From Toxoplasma gondii ME49 (taxonomy: Eukaryota > Apicomplexa > Conoidasida > Eucoccidiorida > Sarcocystidae): 64,000 bases of DNA. Positions within the stretch are counted from its first letter, which is position 1. Each line of letters begins with the position of its first letter. The notes under the pieces were generated by a model. It did no database searches and had not been told where the DNA came from. It saw nothing but the letters and a program-made list of their open reading frames with translations. The position numbers were made by a program, and so were the translations under genes. The stretch spans positions 226,141 through 290,140 of the forward strand of contig NC_031477.1 in NCBI RefSeq assembly GCF_000006565.2. The letters run 5' to 3'. Positions 55,201 to 64,000 of the stretch are shown one piece after another.

Positions 55201-56065
55201 GGAGATCTCCGCAGACGCGACCCCCCCTCGTTCCCCACCGCGACATCTTCGCGCTACGCATGTTTGCAACCTCCCGAGGCTGTCCGTACTCAAAGAGGAA
55301 AACCAGGTGCAACGTTTTCCCTGTGGAGCCGCGTTTTCCCCTGACAGACCGAAGAGGCGCCGTTCCATCCAAGTTTAGTGGACGAAAAAGACGACCTTCT
55401 CGAGCGGAGCGCACGCACACGACCTCCGGGCAACTCTGCGCCGCCGCTGGGACAGACCGCGCGCTCCGTTTCCACCCTCGGTTTCAAGAGAGATTTCACG
55501 AGGAAACCCGCGTGTCTCCGATTCGAGAGTGGTGCAAGAAGACCACACCGGAAAATCGATGAGAAACTGAGCGCTAGTGGCTATACGAATTGACCGACAG
55601 ATTCGGTTGAAGGTGACTCGTATAATATGCTGAGCTTCAGCCAGCAGCGGTCTCATTTCAAGAAACCATCCAGGAACGCGGAGAGTCTAGCACTACTGAT
55701 CTTTCTAAAGCCAATCAGAGTTTTTCCCCTCGTGATTACGAGAGTGACAAAAAACCGTGATTTACAGTCGCTCTAGGCAGACTCCTCCACGGGAGGTCTC
55801 TGTCGTTCACTGACAACATCCCGCACTACCACGAGAGTCCGATCGCATCCAATTTGCGAAGGAACCGGCTTCCTTTATTTTGATGGGATGTACCGTGTCG
55901 AAAACTATGCATCTGGTTCAAGCTCTGGAGGCGCATGAGGAAGAGGATAGACCAAAGCCTACTGACAAACTCCACCAGCAACCGCTAGGTCTACCTGAAA
56001 CGTCAGCGACCTGCGTAGACAGCGGTTCGTTCTGATGCTTATGAGTCGAGCAGCTGGCTTCTGGA
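52211..56065. other. 5' flank of the giant gene; no gene supported
   Basis: ORFs of 150-245 codons occur on both strands (for example minus 53721-54455, + 54725-55378, + 55005-55562), but they overlap one another in antisense and show no domain, signal peptide or splice-bounded structure. They are Ser/Arg-rich as expected of chance frames in this composition. The stretch probably contains a long 5' UTR and promoter for the minus-strand gene starting at 52210. Confidence 0.4.
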
Positions 56066-56471
56066 TTACAAACTGAAGTCCAGACAAAGTCTGATTCGTA
56101 GCACCAGGACTTTGCTGTGGCCACACAAACGCCAGAGTTCAAACGAGTCATAGAGACTTGTCTTGTTCTCGACGTAAGTCAGAGTAGCAGGCGGCACCTG
56201 CACGGTTTGACGGAATGCCGCTGCATTGCTTTCCGAAATGAAAAGCTGACGACAGGCTCCTTTCCATAGGTATAAGCACTTCCTATGTTCGTCACGCACC
56301 GAGACGGAAAGATTCTTTACAACAGTGTCTGAATAGAAACTATAGTCAATTTCTGTAGCATTGTACAGAGCCTGGTACGAAGGACAAGGGTTGTCCACAG
56401 GCGCGAAGACTGAGAGAGCATCTGTGTCTGAAGCGGAAGCACAGTTCCGCGAAACCAGATGAAACCCACAA
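56066..56471 (-). CDS. candidate last exon, cysteine-containing secreted-type segment
   Basis: On the minus strand an acceptor (AATTCAG, preceded by another AG after CATTTTC) opens 134 codons ending in TAA at 56066-56068. The peptide contains several Cys, potential N-glycosylation sites (NAT, NLS, NKT) and an ordered look, for example DYSFYSDTVVKNLSVSVRDE and KCLYLWKGACRQLFISES. This suggests an extracellular domain. The upstream frames also read protein-like (VKPRRGIQPLCPC in one, NSTLRNVRFVPLQLL in another), but I find no donor that would join them. It may be the end of a gene with unseen 5' exons, or a decayed gene. The family is not recognised. Confidence 0.35.
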
Positions 56472-59243
56472 CTGAATTTCTACTGAAAATGCCTTCCATA
56501 AGGTCTTCGACAAGACAAGGGCACAACGGCTGGATCCCGCGGCGGGGTTTCACGCAAGAGCTGAAGGGGCACAAACCGGACATTACGAAGGGTCGAATTG
56601 CGTTGGTTTTCCAGATATCCGCCCTGGCGCTCTGCAAATAACTCCGTGTTGTGTCGAGCCAAAATCGATCCTGGAGAACGTGTGTCCACGTTTCCTCGAC
56701 AGTCCGCTGTCGGCTTGCTGCTCCCGCTCCTGCCCCAAAAGCGCTTTCTCGTGAGCCGTTGCCAGCAGGATCTTTTACTTCTTTTGTTGTGTTCCTTCCG
56801 TTCTTTCTTCGTCAAAGTCATGTTCGCCTAACCATCTTGCCATAGCCTGGCTGTGAGAACCGGTCTCTTCCCCGCGCTCGCGTCTCCCGCGTGCTTGTCG
56901 TTGCCGCATCGCCCGTTGCGCCGCCGGAATTTATCTTTGTTCTTGAAACGTTTTCTAGGTTTGTTGTCGCAGGAGCAGTCGTCGAGTCCGCGGCCTTTTT
57001 GGCTTTTCTCGCGGCCGTCTTTGTCGTTTCTTCCTCGCGACCCTCTTGTCTCTCGACAGCGCAAGTCGCTAGCCCGCCACGTTGTCTGGGAGTCGGAGCG
57101 TTTCCGCGATAAAAGGCTTTTTTCTCCCTTTTTTTCCACGAAGGTGACTTCTCCTCGATTTAACTTGTTCTGCATTCGTGAAGCTCCCTCGCGAGCTGTT
57201 TTTCGCAGTGTCTCCCTCTGTTCTGAGGATTAGTACCAAGCACCGCGGCAACGACCACGCGCAAGGGTGGGTGACCAGGCGAGGCGAGCAGACGAAGACG
57301 GGAAAGACGGAGAAAGAGAGAGTGCAAAAGAAAATGTGACAGAGTACTTAAAGTTCATTTTTTTCTGTGCTCTCCACTTTTTAGCGGTATGTCGTGGAAC
57401 AAGCGCAGCGCCGAACTCCTGAAAGCCCAATGAATCGCCTCTCTACGTGAGTCAGGTGTCCGCGCAGGTTTCAAGGATTTGCGTTTGTTCTGGGGCAAGT
57501 GGCTTCGTACGAATCATATGCTTTCGTCCAGGCGAAGTCCTACCTTTTTCTGTACCTCCAATGCCTCAGTTATGACTTCTCCTTTCCCCCTGCGTCCCAT
57601 GTGCGCGTTCGGGGACCTTTAATGTTCTACCCCCGTCGATCGCCAGTTTCTCTGCCTTCGTGTTTGGTCGGTTGCGCCTTTCTCTCACTGGCAGCGCGTT
57701 CGTTGCCTATTCATATCCAGCTGCTCCACTTTTTTCGTTTCACGCGTGATCTATGGATTACTGCCATCACTCCCCCTGGACACCCGCCTGTCCCTGGAGC
57801 CTCCTGTTCTCTTCCGGAGGAAAACAGGTTTTCTCAGCAGACAAAAACGAGCTTATTGACTTCTTTTTCTCTTGGGTTAATGACTCGGATACCGCTTCTA
57901 GGCGACAGACGGGTCGCACTTTCTGTGACTGCCACCCTTCGTCCTGCTGTCATTAGAGTTCCCAGTGAGCGCTACCTTTCATGCAATTGGACAAAGCCTC
58001 CAATTGCATCGACATGGACGTGCGTGTGTGCCTGCATCCGTGTGAGTGTTGAAGGTATCTTTTCACATACACAGAGCGCGTTGTGGGAGGAGGCAGTTCT
58101 GGACATGTGGATTCCGTTCACTGAGAGAACATGGACATTCCTTAAATGTAGAAGGTCGATTCTGTGCGGCTGAGAGCCCGTTACCTCTCCATCAAGTTTT
58201 GGACTTCTTCGAAGTCATTTTTCCGTTTTCCATCCTCAGTTGTTCGAGACATTTCGTCTCTGGGGTGTCCCCTGGTTCCGTCGGGGATCGGACTTGAGAT
58301 TTTCGGAGTCAACAAGAGCCGGGCAAGAGACGGAGAGTCTCAGGATATGCGGAGGAGCGCTTCGTTCCAGAACATGTTCATCGCTGGTCTCTTTTATTCA
58401 CCCGAAGCTGCAAAAGAAGAGCTTTAGGCGGCCCTTTTGAACCTCGTTTGCTTACTGCGTCGCCGTTGCGGCGACTTACCTTTCGCGTTTCCTATCCCTC
58501 CCTCCTTTGTTCCGCTTTTCTGGCTCTCTCGGCCGTGAGTCGTTTTCCTGTTGCTGATTTGGTCCTTCATGGGCAAATGTGTCAACGGGGAGCATTCTGC
58601 ATGGACGCGAGTTGTTTCCTGTGCGCATATCGATGCACATATCGGTGCTCTTCCCCTCCAGGCTGAGTGCGACATGTCTTTGCTGCTCAGCAGATTCTTT
58701 CGCGTCTCCTCTGCCGGGCCTCGTGCTCTCTCTTTCTCGCCCGTTGCTCCGTCCCCTCCGTGTTTTCCGTCGTCTTATGATGCCTCAGTTGTCGTGAATG
58801 CTTTGCTTCTCTCACGGACTGTGGCGTTCTGTGCCTGTCCGCTTCGAATCCAAGGTTTCCCCAAGCTGGGATGTTAACTCACTGCAGACTGTGGAAGTGA
58901 AGGTGTTCCATGAGGTTCCGCCTTTGTTCCTGGAGCGACGAGAGTCGAAGCGGTCACTCTTGTTCTTTGGAAAGCATCGGAAGAGCGTTCACTCCGTGAT
59001 TCTGTGATTCGTGGTGAGTTCACCTTTCTCCCGCCCTCGCGTGGAGCAGTTCGCATCACTGTGGCTTTGTCCTGTCGCCTTTTTTTCCAAAGAACCGCGT
59101 TCCTCCGTTCTGTTGTTTCGGGTGAGAACTCGCGGCGGACTGAGCAAACGACAGCGTCCGTCACCTCTGCGTGCCAGGGAACCGCGCCGTCGTCAACACA
59201 GCCTTCTTCTCGTCTACACGTTTTCTCTTTACGCGTCGGGGAC
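56472..59243. other. upstream region of the UBL3-like gene; no gene supported
   Basis: On the + strand the sequence is strongly pyrimidine-rich from about 57.5 kb to the ATG at 59244, as expected of promoter and 5' UTR in these parasites. A + strand ORF of 224 codons (57499-58173) is Phe/Ser/Leu/Arg-rich and can be explained by that bias. Opposing ORFs at 56828-57233 are antisense to each other and not separable. Confidence 0.4.
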
Positions 59244-60373
59244 ATGAGTGCGTCCAAGGAAGAAATCTGGTTGCGCTTTATCTTCCCCAACCACGATGGA
59301 GCAACTGTGGAGGCGACCTACACAGTAAGGACGCAAACAGAGATCCCAGGAACGAATCCCGTTTACTTGCCTGTGTCACTCTTCACAGCTCTTCCGTGCC
59401 TCTCTATGTATATGTATATCCATATATATATGTATATATATATATATATATATGTGCATGTGTGTGTATGTTCATATGCGTGTGCGAAGTCAAAGTGACA
59501 AGAAGCTTACTGTTGTGTGACACGGGTCCAGCCGTATGCGAATCTTTATTAGACATGTATAAAAAATAGATTCATCTCTACGCTTGTGTGTGTGTATGTA
59601 CGCGGCATCTTGCACATGCATGCGGTCGTATCCGTGCGTCTGTCTAAGTGTATCTGTGCGGGTATCCGCGATGCTTTTTTGCTTCGGTGGATTCGGGAAT
59701 GCGTGTCTCGCGAGTGCCGATTCTTTCGTGAAGTTGCAGTTTCTGTGTTTCTTCTCGTTGGCACGAAGAGACTAAAGGCACTCCTGTTTAGTAGGAAATA
59801 AAAATCAGCGTTTCTTTCGGCGGACAGGAGCTGTTAGGCGAGTCTGAGAACGGGAGAAAACCGGCTTCTCTGCCGCTTGCGGGGCGGGGCCGTCCTAGGA
59901 TCTTGAAATTGTTTTCGGTGTCCTTCACAGAAAGACGGATAGCAAGTCGCTTTTTCTGTTTTGCGTTTCCTCCTTGTTTCCTTCCCAAGAGTGCTCGCCA
60001 TAGAGACAAAATGGCATGACAAGTCTCTGTTTCCGTGTGCACTTTCTGCTTCTTCTCTTGAAACATGATGATTCCTGCGTCGTTGTCTCGCTGTGTTTCT
60101 TTGCAGAAGGGCACAACGGTGCGAGAGGTAAAGAGCGATGTGCTCCTCCATCGTTGGAAAGACTCTTTTGCCTCTCCGGAACGCGTCGCAAAGTTGCGCA
60201 TGTTTTATCGGGGGCGAGAGCTGAAAGATGCCTGGCAATTGAGAGATTGCCGCTTTCCCCAAGATGCCGACTACCCTGCTGCTTGTCATCTCTTCGTGGT
60301 TCTGCGGGGTTCGGAGAAAGCCGCAGATCACGCAGGAGCAAAGGCCTCGCGGTGTTTCTGTCAAATATCCTAG
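59244..60373 (+). CDS. ubiquitin-like membrane-anchored protein, UBL3/MUB type (2 exons)
   Basis: Exon 59244-59324 (27 codons, donor ACA^GTAAGG) joins exon 60107-60373 (acceptor TTTCTTTGCAG) in phase 0, giving 115 residues; human UBL3 has 117. The N-terminal strand pair (IWLRFIFPNHDGATVEATYT) and the part after the intron (KGTTVREVKSDVL...W) match the first half of the fold. KLRMFYRGRELKDAWQLRDCRFP corresponds to the UBL3 stretch 'LRLIYQGRFL...L', and ACHLFVVLRG to its last strand ('MHLVAR'). The C-terminus is CFCQIS, a CaaX box (C-Q-I-S) with a second Cys two residues upstream. UBL3 and plant MUB proteins end the same way and are prenylated, not conjugated through a Gly-Gly end; none is present here. 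Expected role: a lipid-anchored ubiquitin-fold protein at the plasma membrane or vesicles. The Ser at the end favours farnesylation. Confidence 0.8.
59402..59475. repeat. TA/TG microsatellite in the UBL3-like intron
   Basis: A run of (TA)n with interspersed TATG and CATA, passing into (TG)n, within the 782-nt intron of the UBL3-like gene. Likely length-polymorphic and otherwise unremarkable. Confidence 0.85.
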
Positions 60374-60409
60374 CCGGAGAGACGCGTAGAAACAAGTGAA
60401 AAAGCAAAC

Positions 60410-62031
60410 TCAGAACAAGTAGTGGACCTTTCCGCTCGCCGTGTCTACGTAGAGAGAATCCCCGAGGTGCGGGTGGACTGCAGGTTTCAGCTTGGTGTTT
60501 TGACCCTCTTCACCGATATCCCCACGCAGAAAAACGCGAAAGTTTAGAGAACTGTGTGAAGATAAATGCACATCAAGGATGAGACACTCTTCGTCACGCT
60601 GCATCGGCTGCACACGCTGAGTTCCTGAAAAGCAATCGTGTGGGGAGGATCTGCAGGCCGGTGGAGAGGCGGGAAGAGCATTGGGAAAGACCTTTTCAGG
60701 TCTTCACAAGCCTGTGTGTTTAGACACGCATTTGAGTCCAGTGTACCTCTCGACGGTTGAGGGGGACTCGGCGCCAAGATGGAATCTTTGGTGGAAGGGG
60801 AGGGGGCAGATACGAGTCTCCGACGGGAACGGGGCGAGACTCCATGCTCAGGAGAAAAACGCGAGCCGGATTTCCGCGATTGCGTCCGGTCTTGTTCTAC
60901 CAGCTTCATCAAAATTTTAATTCTTTTGGTTCGAAAGGTCTGTTCTGTTTTTACGATGGGATGTTCGAGGAAAAGCAACTCACAGGTGGACGTCTTTTCT
61001 TTTGAAGTGAGGTGAGAGGGCATGCTTTGATCGCCGGTTGGAATGCTCCCCCCCCCCTCTCTCTCTCTCTGTCCAAGGTCTGTCAACGCTGCCTTTGAGT
61101 CGAAAAAGAGGGAAAGGTTCACAGAAACGCAGTTCCTGTTTCTTTGATTTTGGTCTCCCTTTGCACACACACATGAGAGGAACTCATGTCCGCCACAGAG
61201 ACGCCCAGCAGGCTTTGTGGGTACGGCTGTGTGTATGCGGGAGAGCAGGCACTCCGGGGGGATGGTGGGCAACGTTCAGCGGTTGTCAATTTCACAGAGG
61301 TAGAGCGAGAACAGTTCCGCATTCCCTGATTACAGACTCGAGTTCTGTCAAGAACGAGGAACTCACAGAGGCGGCGCAGCCGCCGCCTCGTGCAGGTTGT
61401 GAAGCGCGTGACTTCCCGAGTGTGTCAAGACCATGAGAACTGCGAGGTGTTGGAAGGTGGGCGGGCCGGGGAAAGAGATGTCGATTTTGCCAGATGTCGC
61501 TTTTTCCACGCGAGCGGGATGCGGTGGGTGGCTGCAACAAACGAACGTGGATCCATGTCGGCTTTTGCAGTTGCCTCGTCACTTTCGCGGACGCAGCTGC
61601 GCCGCCAAGCTGCAAATGCTAGACTGGATCACAGGCGTCACGCGTCCCCACAGCGTCAGAAAATGACGAGGCAGCTGCTTGGAGCATCAGCATCACCGAA
61701 CTGGGAGTGCCGGTGTTTCCAGGCATACACTTTTTCTTCGACCAGCAAGCACAATGGGAGGCGAACTGGAGCATTGCCGGCCAGTTCCTTCACACGCCTC
61801 CGCTGGGGTTGACTACAAGTTGTCGAGCTCACGCAGCTCCTGGATGCATTTGATTCGCTTGAAGTCGCGGTCAGTCCGGCAGACAGAGGCTTTTCGACTA
61901 TGTTTGAAGAAGGTTTGTCGCTTTTGCCGTGTCGTACCTCGAAACGAGGGGAGGGACTGGGAAGGAGCCGGGCAGTGTTCTCCGGTCCTGTCACGGGAAC
62001 AGATGGATTTTCGAGCTTCCTTGACATGGAT
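60410..62031 (-). CDS. 3' part of a multi-exon gene, product unknown
   Basis: Minus-strand exons 61531-61367, 60998-60984 (15 nt), 60846-60728 and 60624-60410 join in phase (2, 2, 1) and end at TGA 60410-60412. Acceptors follow TTCGTTTGTTGCAG, CTCACTTCAAAAG, GTTTTTCTCCTGAG and TTGCTTTTCAG. Donors are GTGAGTTCC, GTGAGTTGC and a weaker GTGTCT. The product reads as an ordered soluble protein, with segments KIDISFPGPPTFQHLAVLM, PPLPPKIPSWRRVPLNRRE, RTQRVQPMQRDEECLILDV and a C-terminus HLGDSLYVDTASGKVHYLF. A further exon 62031-61938 (PSVPVTGPENTARLLPSP, donor GTACGAC) has good splice signals but needs a connecting exon that I could not fix between 61.53 and 61.94 kb. The gene converges on the UBL3-like gene with 36 bp between stops. 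The family is not recognised. Confidence 0.5.
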
Positions 62032-63602
62032 CTGCATGAAAGGAAAGTTGCGGAAGCTCTGTGTGTCGCGTCGGCACCCTAGTTCTTCACGAGCCACCGT
62101 GAACTGTGCAAGAGTGGTAAAGATTAAAGCAAAGCAGCTACCCTTCGTGTTTCGGTGCCTCCGTGCGCTTCAGCCTTTCGGTCTACTCGTGCAGACGGTT
62201 CTACGTAAACGCGTTTTTCCGGCTGATTGTTTCGTGGCGCTGGTCTCTAAATCTGGAGGTTGGCGTAGAGGTAAAAGTGAGGATGTGACAACCACACGGC
62301 TGTGCATGCATCTGTTTGCGTAAACGCGATGAACACGGAAACGTGAGAGGCGCAGCTGCACTATTGCATACGCCCTTTCGACGATGAAGGCAACAAAGAC
62401 TTCCCTCGGTCTGACGACACAAAGCCGGGAGAAAGCGGAGACAAATTCACGGGAAGTTCGTGACCTCCTGCCTCGTTCTGTTTGGAAGATTTTGTGGCTC
62501 GTGCTCTTACGGAGCGGGCTGTTCTCCACACTCTGTTTTCGCGTCCCAGTGTCCTGCATGCTTTACATCTTTGCATTGTGTTTCACCGACACAGCGGGAG
62601 GATTCCTTTTATTGCAGACTTTTCGACTTTAGGGTCTCTCGCTCTGTCCAAGTCGCAAGACTCCGTTGAGACGACTTCGACAAGGGGTGGCTTTGCAGAT
62701 TTTCACGCTTTTCTGACAGGTTGCCTTCTCACCCTCTGGCGTTTGTAAAAGTCGAAGACAGACGCGGAAGTGCTCAGTTGTGACCGAGTTTCTTTAGTGA
62801 ACCTGCCGCCGGTTAAAGTGTGTCGAGGAACACTGACAGGAAGCAGAAAAACGAAAGTTTCTTAGAGAAAGTCCGTGATACTTTCGGAGATAAAGGATGT
62901 TCAGGGACCAGTGCAATTAGGAGACCGAAGTCGTACGCTGAATTCAGAAATAGAGCGTTGGGCGCTCGGAAGACGCACCCTTTTCCACGCCGCTGTTCCC
63001 GGTGTGTGGAGCTACGCGACACGACGTTTCTTTTTACGAGAGATATTTGTGCATCTCAGGGTCGGTCTAATCTCCCGTTGTACTGTATAGATCAAATGGC
63101 TTCACAAACAAAAGAAGACGACTCGTCGGACGGCTGGAGCAGGAGTATTTGTCATCTTTGTATGGGGAATGGCACAGAAAGAGGTCTGTCTGAAAGATGT
63201 GTTTGCCTCGATCGTGGATCCTTTAGAAAGGAACTTTTTCTTCAGTCACAAAGTCGAGTTCTTCTAACCCAGAAAAACCACTGACCGAAAGGCATGCGCT
63301 CGAAGCGATTACCCAGGTTGCCCCTTCTCCCCTCCTGTGTACCGGTTGTTTTGGCCGTCTTGAAAATGCATAACCGGTCTGCAGGCGATTTCCACTGGTT
63401 CATGAGCGCAGAGAAAATCACTCGTTCGTGCTGAAAGCCCAGATGGTGTACCGGCAGTCCTGCTCTTTACAATCACTCTTTAAAAAAATGCTGTAGAGAG
63501 TCGCTCGAACGCCCTACCCAGTCGCCCACAAGTAGGCACGACAAGAGAACTGAAGACCCGCATGGGTCCTACGAAAGTACCAATTTCCCCATTGCTTCGT
63601 GA
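62032..63602. other. region upstream of the 60.4 kb gene; weak ORFs only
   Basis: It may hold 5' exons of the minus-strand gene ending at 60410. A + strand ORF of 154 codons (62820-63284) without an ATG near its start contains CHLCMGNG...CVC, a Cys pattern that could be metal-binding or chance. It has no splice or family support, so I do not call it a gene. Confidence 0.3.
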
Positions 63603-63806
63603 CTATTTCTTTTTGTGGGGGGCGATGGAGTTCTCGACGCACGCAAGAGGCGGCACTTGGAGTTCGGTGTTGATGGGCGCTTGACTGAAAGCCAGGAGCT
63701 GACGAGAAAGAGAATCGTGGAGTTTTTCAGCTGCGAGTGTCGCGGCCAGAGTTTCGCTTCGCCCAACGAGGAGCCTGTGGTAGCGCTGCAAGCCTTCGTC
63801 GAGAGC
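63603..63806 (-). CDS. last exon of a gene extending past the right edge (partial)
   Basis: An acceptor after a long pyrimidine tract (TTGGTTTCCGGTCTCCTCAG) opens 67 codons in phase 0, ending in a stop at 63603-63605. The peptide is helical and soluble-looking (ALDEGLQRYHRLLVGRSETL..., LHDSLSRQLLAFSQ) and ends SIAPHKKK. Earlier exons must lie beyond 63806 and probably beyond 64000. An alternative upstream acceptor at about 63857 would add 17 codons in the same frame. A + strand ORF of 80 codons lies antisense to it. The family is not recognised. Confidence 0.5.
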   Translation of the reverse strand, partial: ALDEGLQRYHRLLVGRSETLAATLAAEKLHDSLSRQLLAFSQAPINTELQVPPLACVENSIAPHKKK

Positions 63807-64000
63807 CTGAGGAGACCGGAAACCAATCACAATTACTCTCATGCTGCATTGACATAGACTAGCCGCTGAGGCGCACCATAATACATTTACCTGCAGCAGG
63901 TGCAGTAGCCAAGAATGCAAGCAACTACTCAAATACGGGGAAGAACGTGCATGCATATGGATGAATTTTAGACTACCGGTTAGGGCAAGACGAACGACAG
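63807..64000 (-). other. right-edge stretch, probably intron
   Basis: No convincing exon on either strand. It is likely intronic to the minus-strand gene whose last exon is 63603-63806. Confidence 0.35.

Noticed and set aside
53721..55562. Several ORFs of 150-245 codons on both strands
   Set aside because: Mutually antisense, no recognisable domain or splice boundary, likely promoter and 5' UTR sequence.
57499..58173. + strand ORF of 224 codons upstream of the UBL3-like gene
   Set aside because: Strong pyrimidine bias alone gives the Phe/Ser/Leu/Arg-rich translation; no domain seen.
60544..61272. Minus-strand ORF of 242 codons
   Set aside because: It runs through introns and exons of the 60.4-kb gene in a frame that does not agree with the well-supported last exon.
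62820..63284. + strand ORF of 154 codons with a CxxC...CxC cluster
   Set aside because: No ATG near its start, no splice signals, and the Cys pattern is incomplete for known zinc fingers.

Overview
The window looks like nuclear DNA of a coccidian apicomplexan of the Toxoplasma/Neospora/Hammondia type. I infer this from family content and gene style: small exons split by introns of a few hundred bases, GC-rich exons, pyrimidine-rich tracts before genes, scattered GCATGC motifs, and one huge Ser/Pro/Gln-rich reading frame of almost 15 kb. Nothing seen points to a bacterial origin. I cannot name the species from the sequence alone.

Left part, 0-6.1 kb, + strand: the 3' end of a gene for a single-pass membrane protein (425-1033), then a five-exon gene (3148-6086) for a tail-anchored, SNARE-like coiled-coil protein. 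From 8.5 to 21.5 kb the long-ORF view is almost empty. The minus strand nevertheless carries many short exons with strong splice signals, some as small as 6-21 nt. I resolved the 3' end of one gene (8477-10882, probably to 11709), collected further exons up to 17.3 kb, and found an upstream gene (17718-21532) that begins with a signal peptide, a membrane span and a coiled coil.

From 24 to 28.7 kb the minus strand encodes a two-exon, four-span membrane protein and an intronless V-ATPase assembly factor of the VMA21 family that keeps an ER-retrieval dilysine tail. From 29.9 to 34.3 kb the + strand has a seven-exon DEAD-box helicase of the DDX47/Rrp3 type (ribosomal small-subunit biogenesis). 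About 0.3 kb before it lies a roughly 0.1 kb, very AT-rich block that may be an organelle DNA insert.

From 37.3 to 52.2 kb the minus strand is one open frame of 4,967 codons: a nucleotidyltransferase of the non-canonical poly(A) polymerase/terminal uridylyltransferase class embedded in a giant low-complexity protein. The next 7 kb (52.2-59.2 kb) is mostly untranslated or intergenic, with one candidate minus-strand exon near 56.3 kb.

Right part: a two-exon + strand gene (59244-60373) for a UBL3/MUB-type ubiquitin-like protein ending in a CaaX box. Its stop codon is 36 bp from the stop of a convergent, unrecognised multi-exon minus-strand gene (60410 to at least 62031). The window closes with the last exon of another minus-strand gene (63603-63806) whose 5' part lies beyond the right edge.

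The recognisable genes are housekeeping: membrane fusion, V-ATPase assembly, rRNA processing, RNA tailing and a prenylated ubiquitin-like modifier. They do not form one pathway. Exon structures were derived by hand from splice consensus and phase agreement and need transcript evidence.
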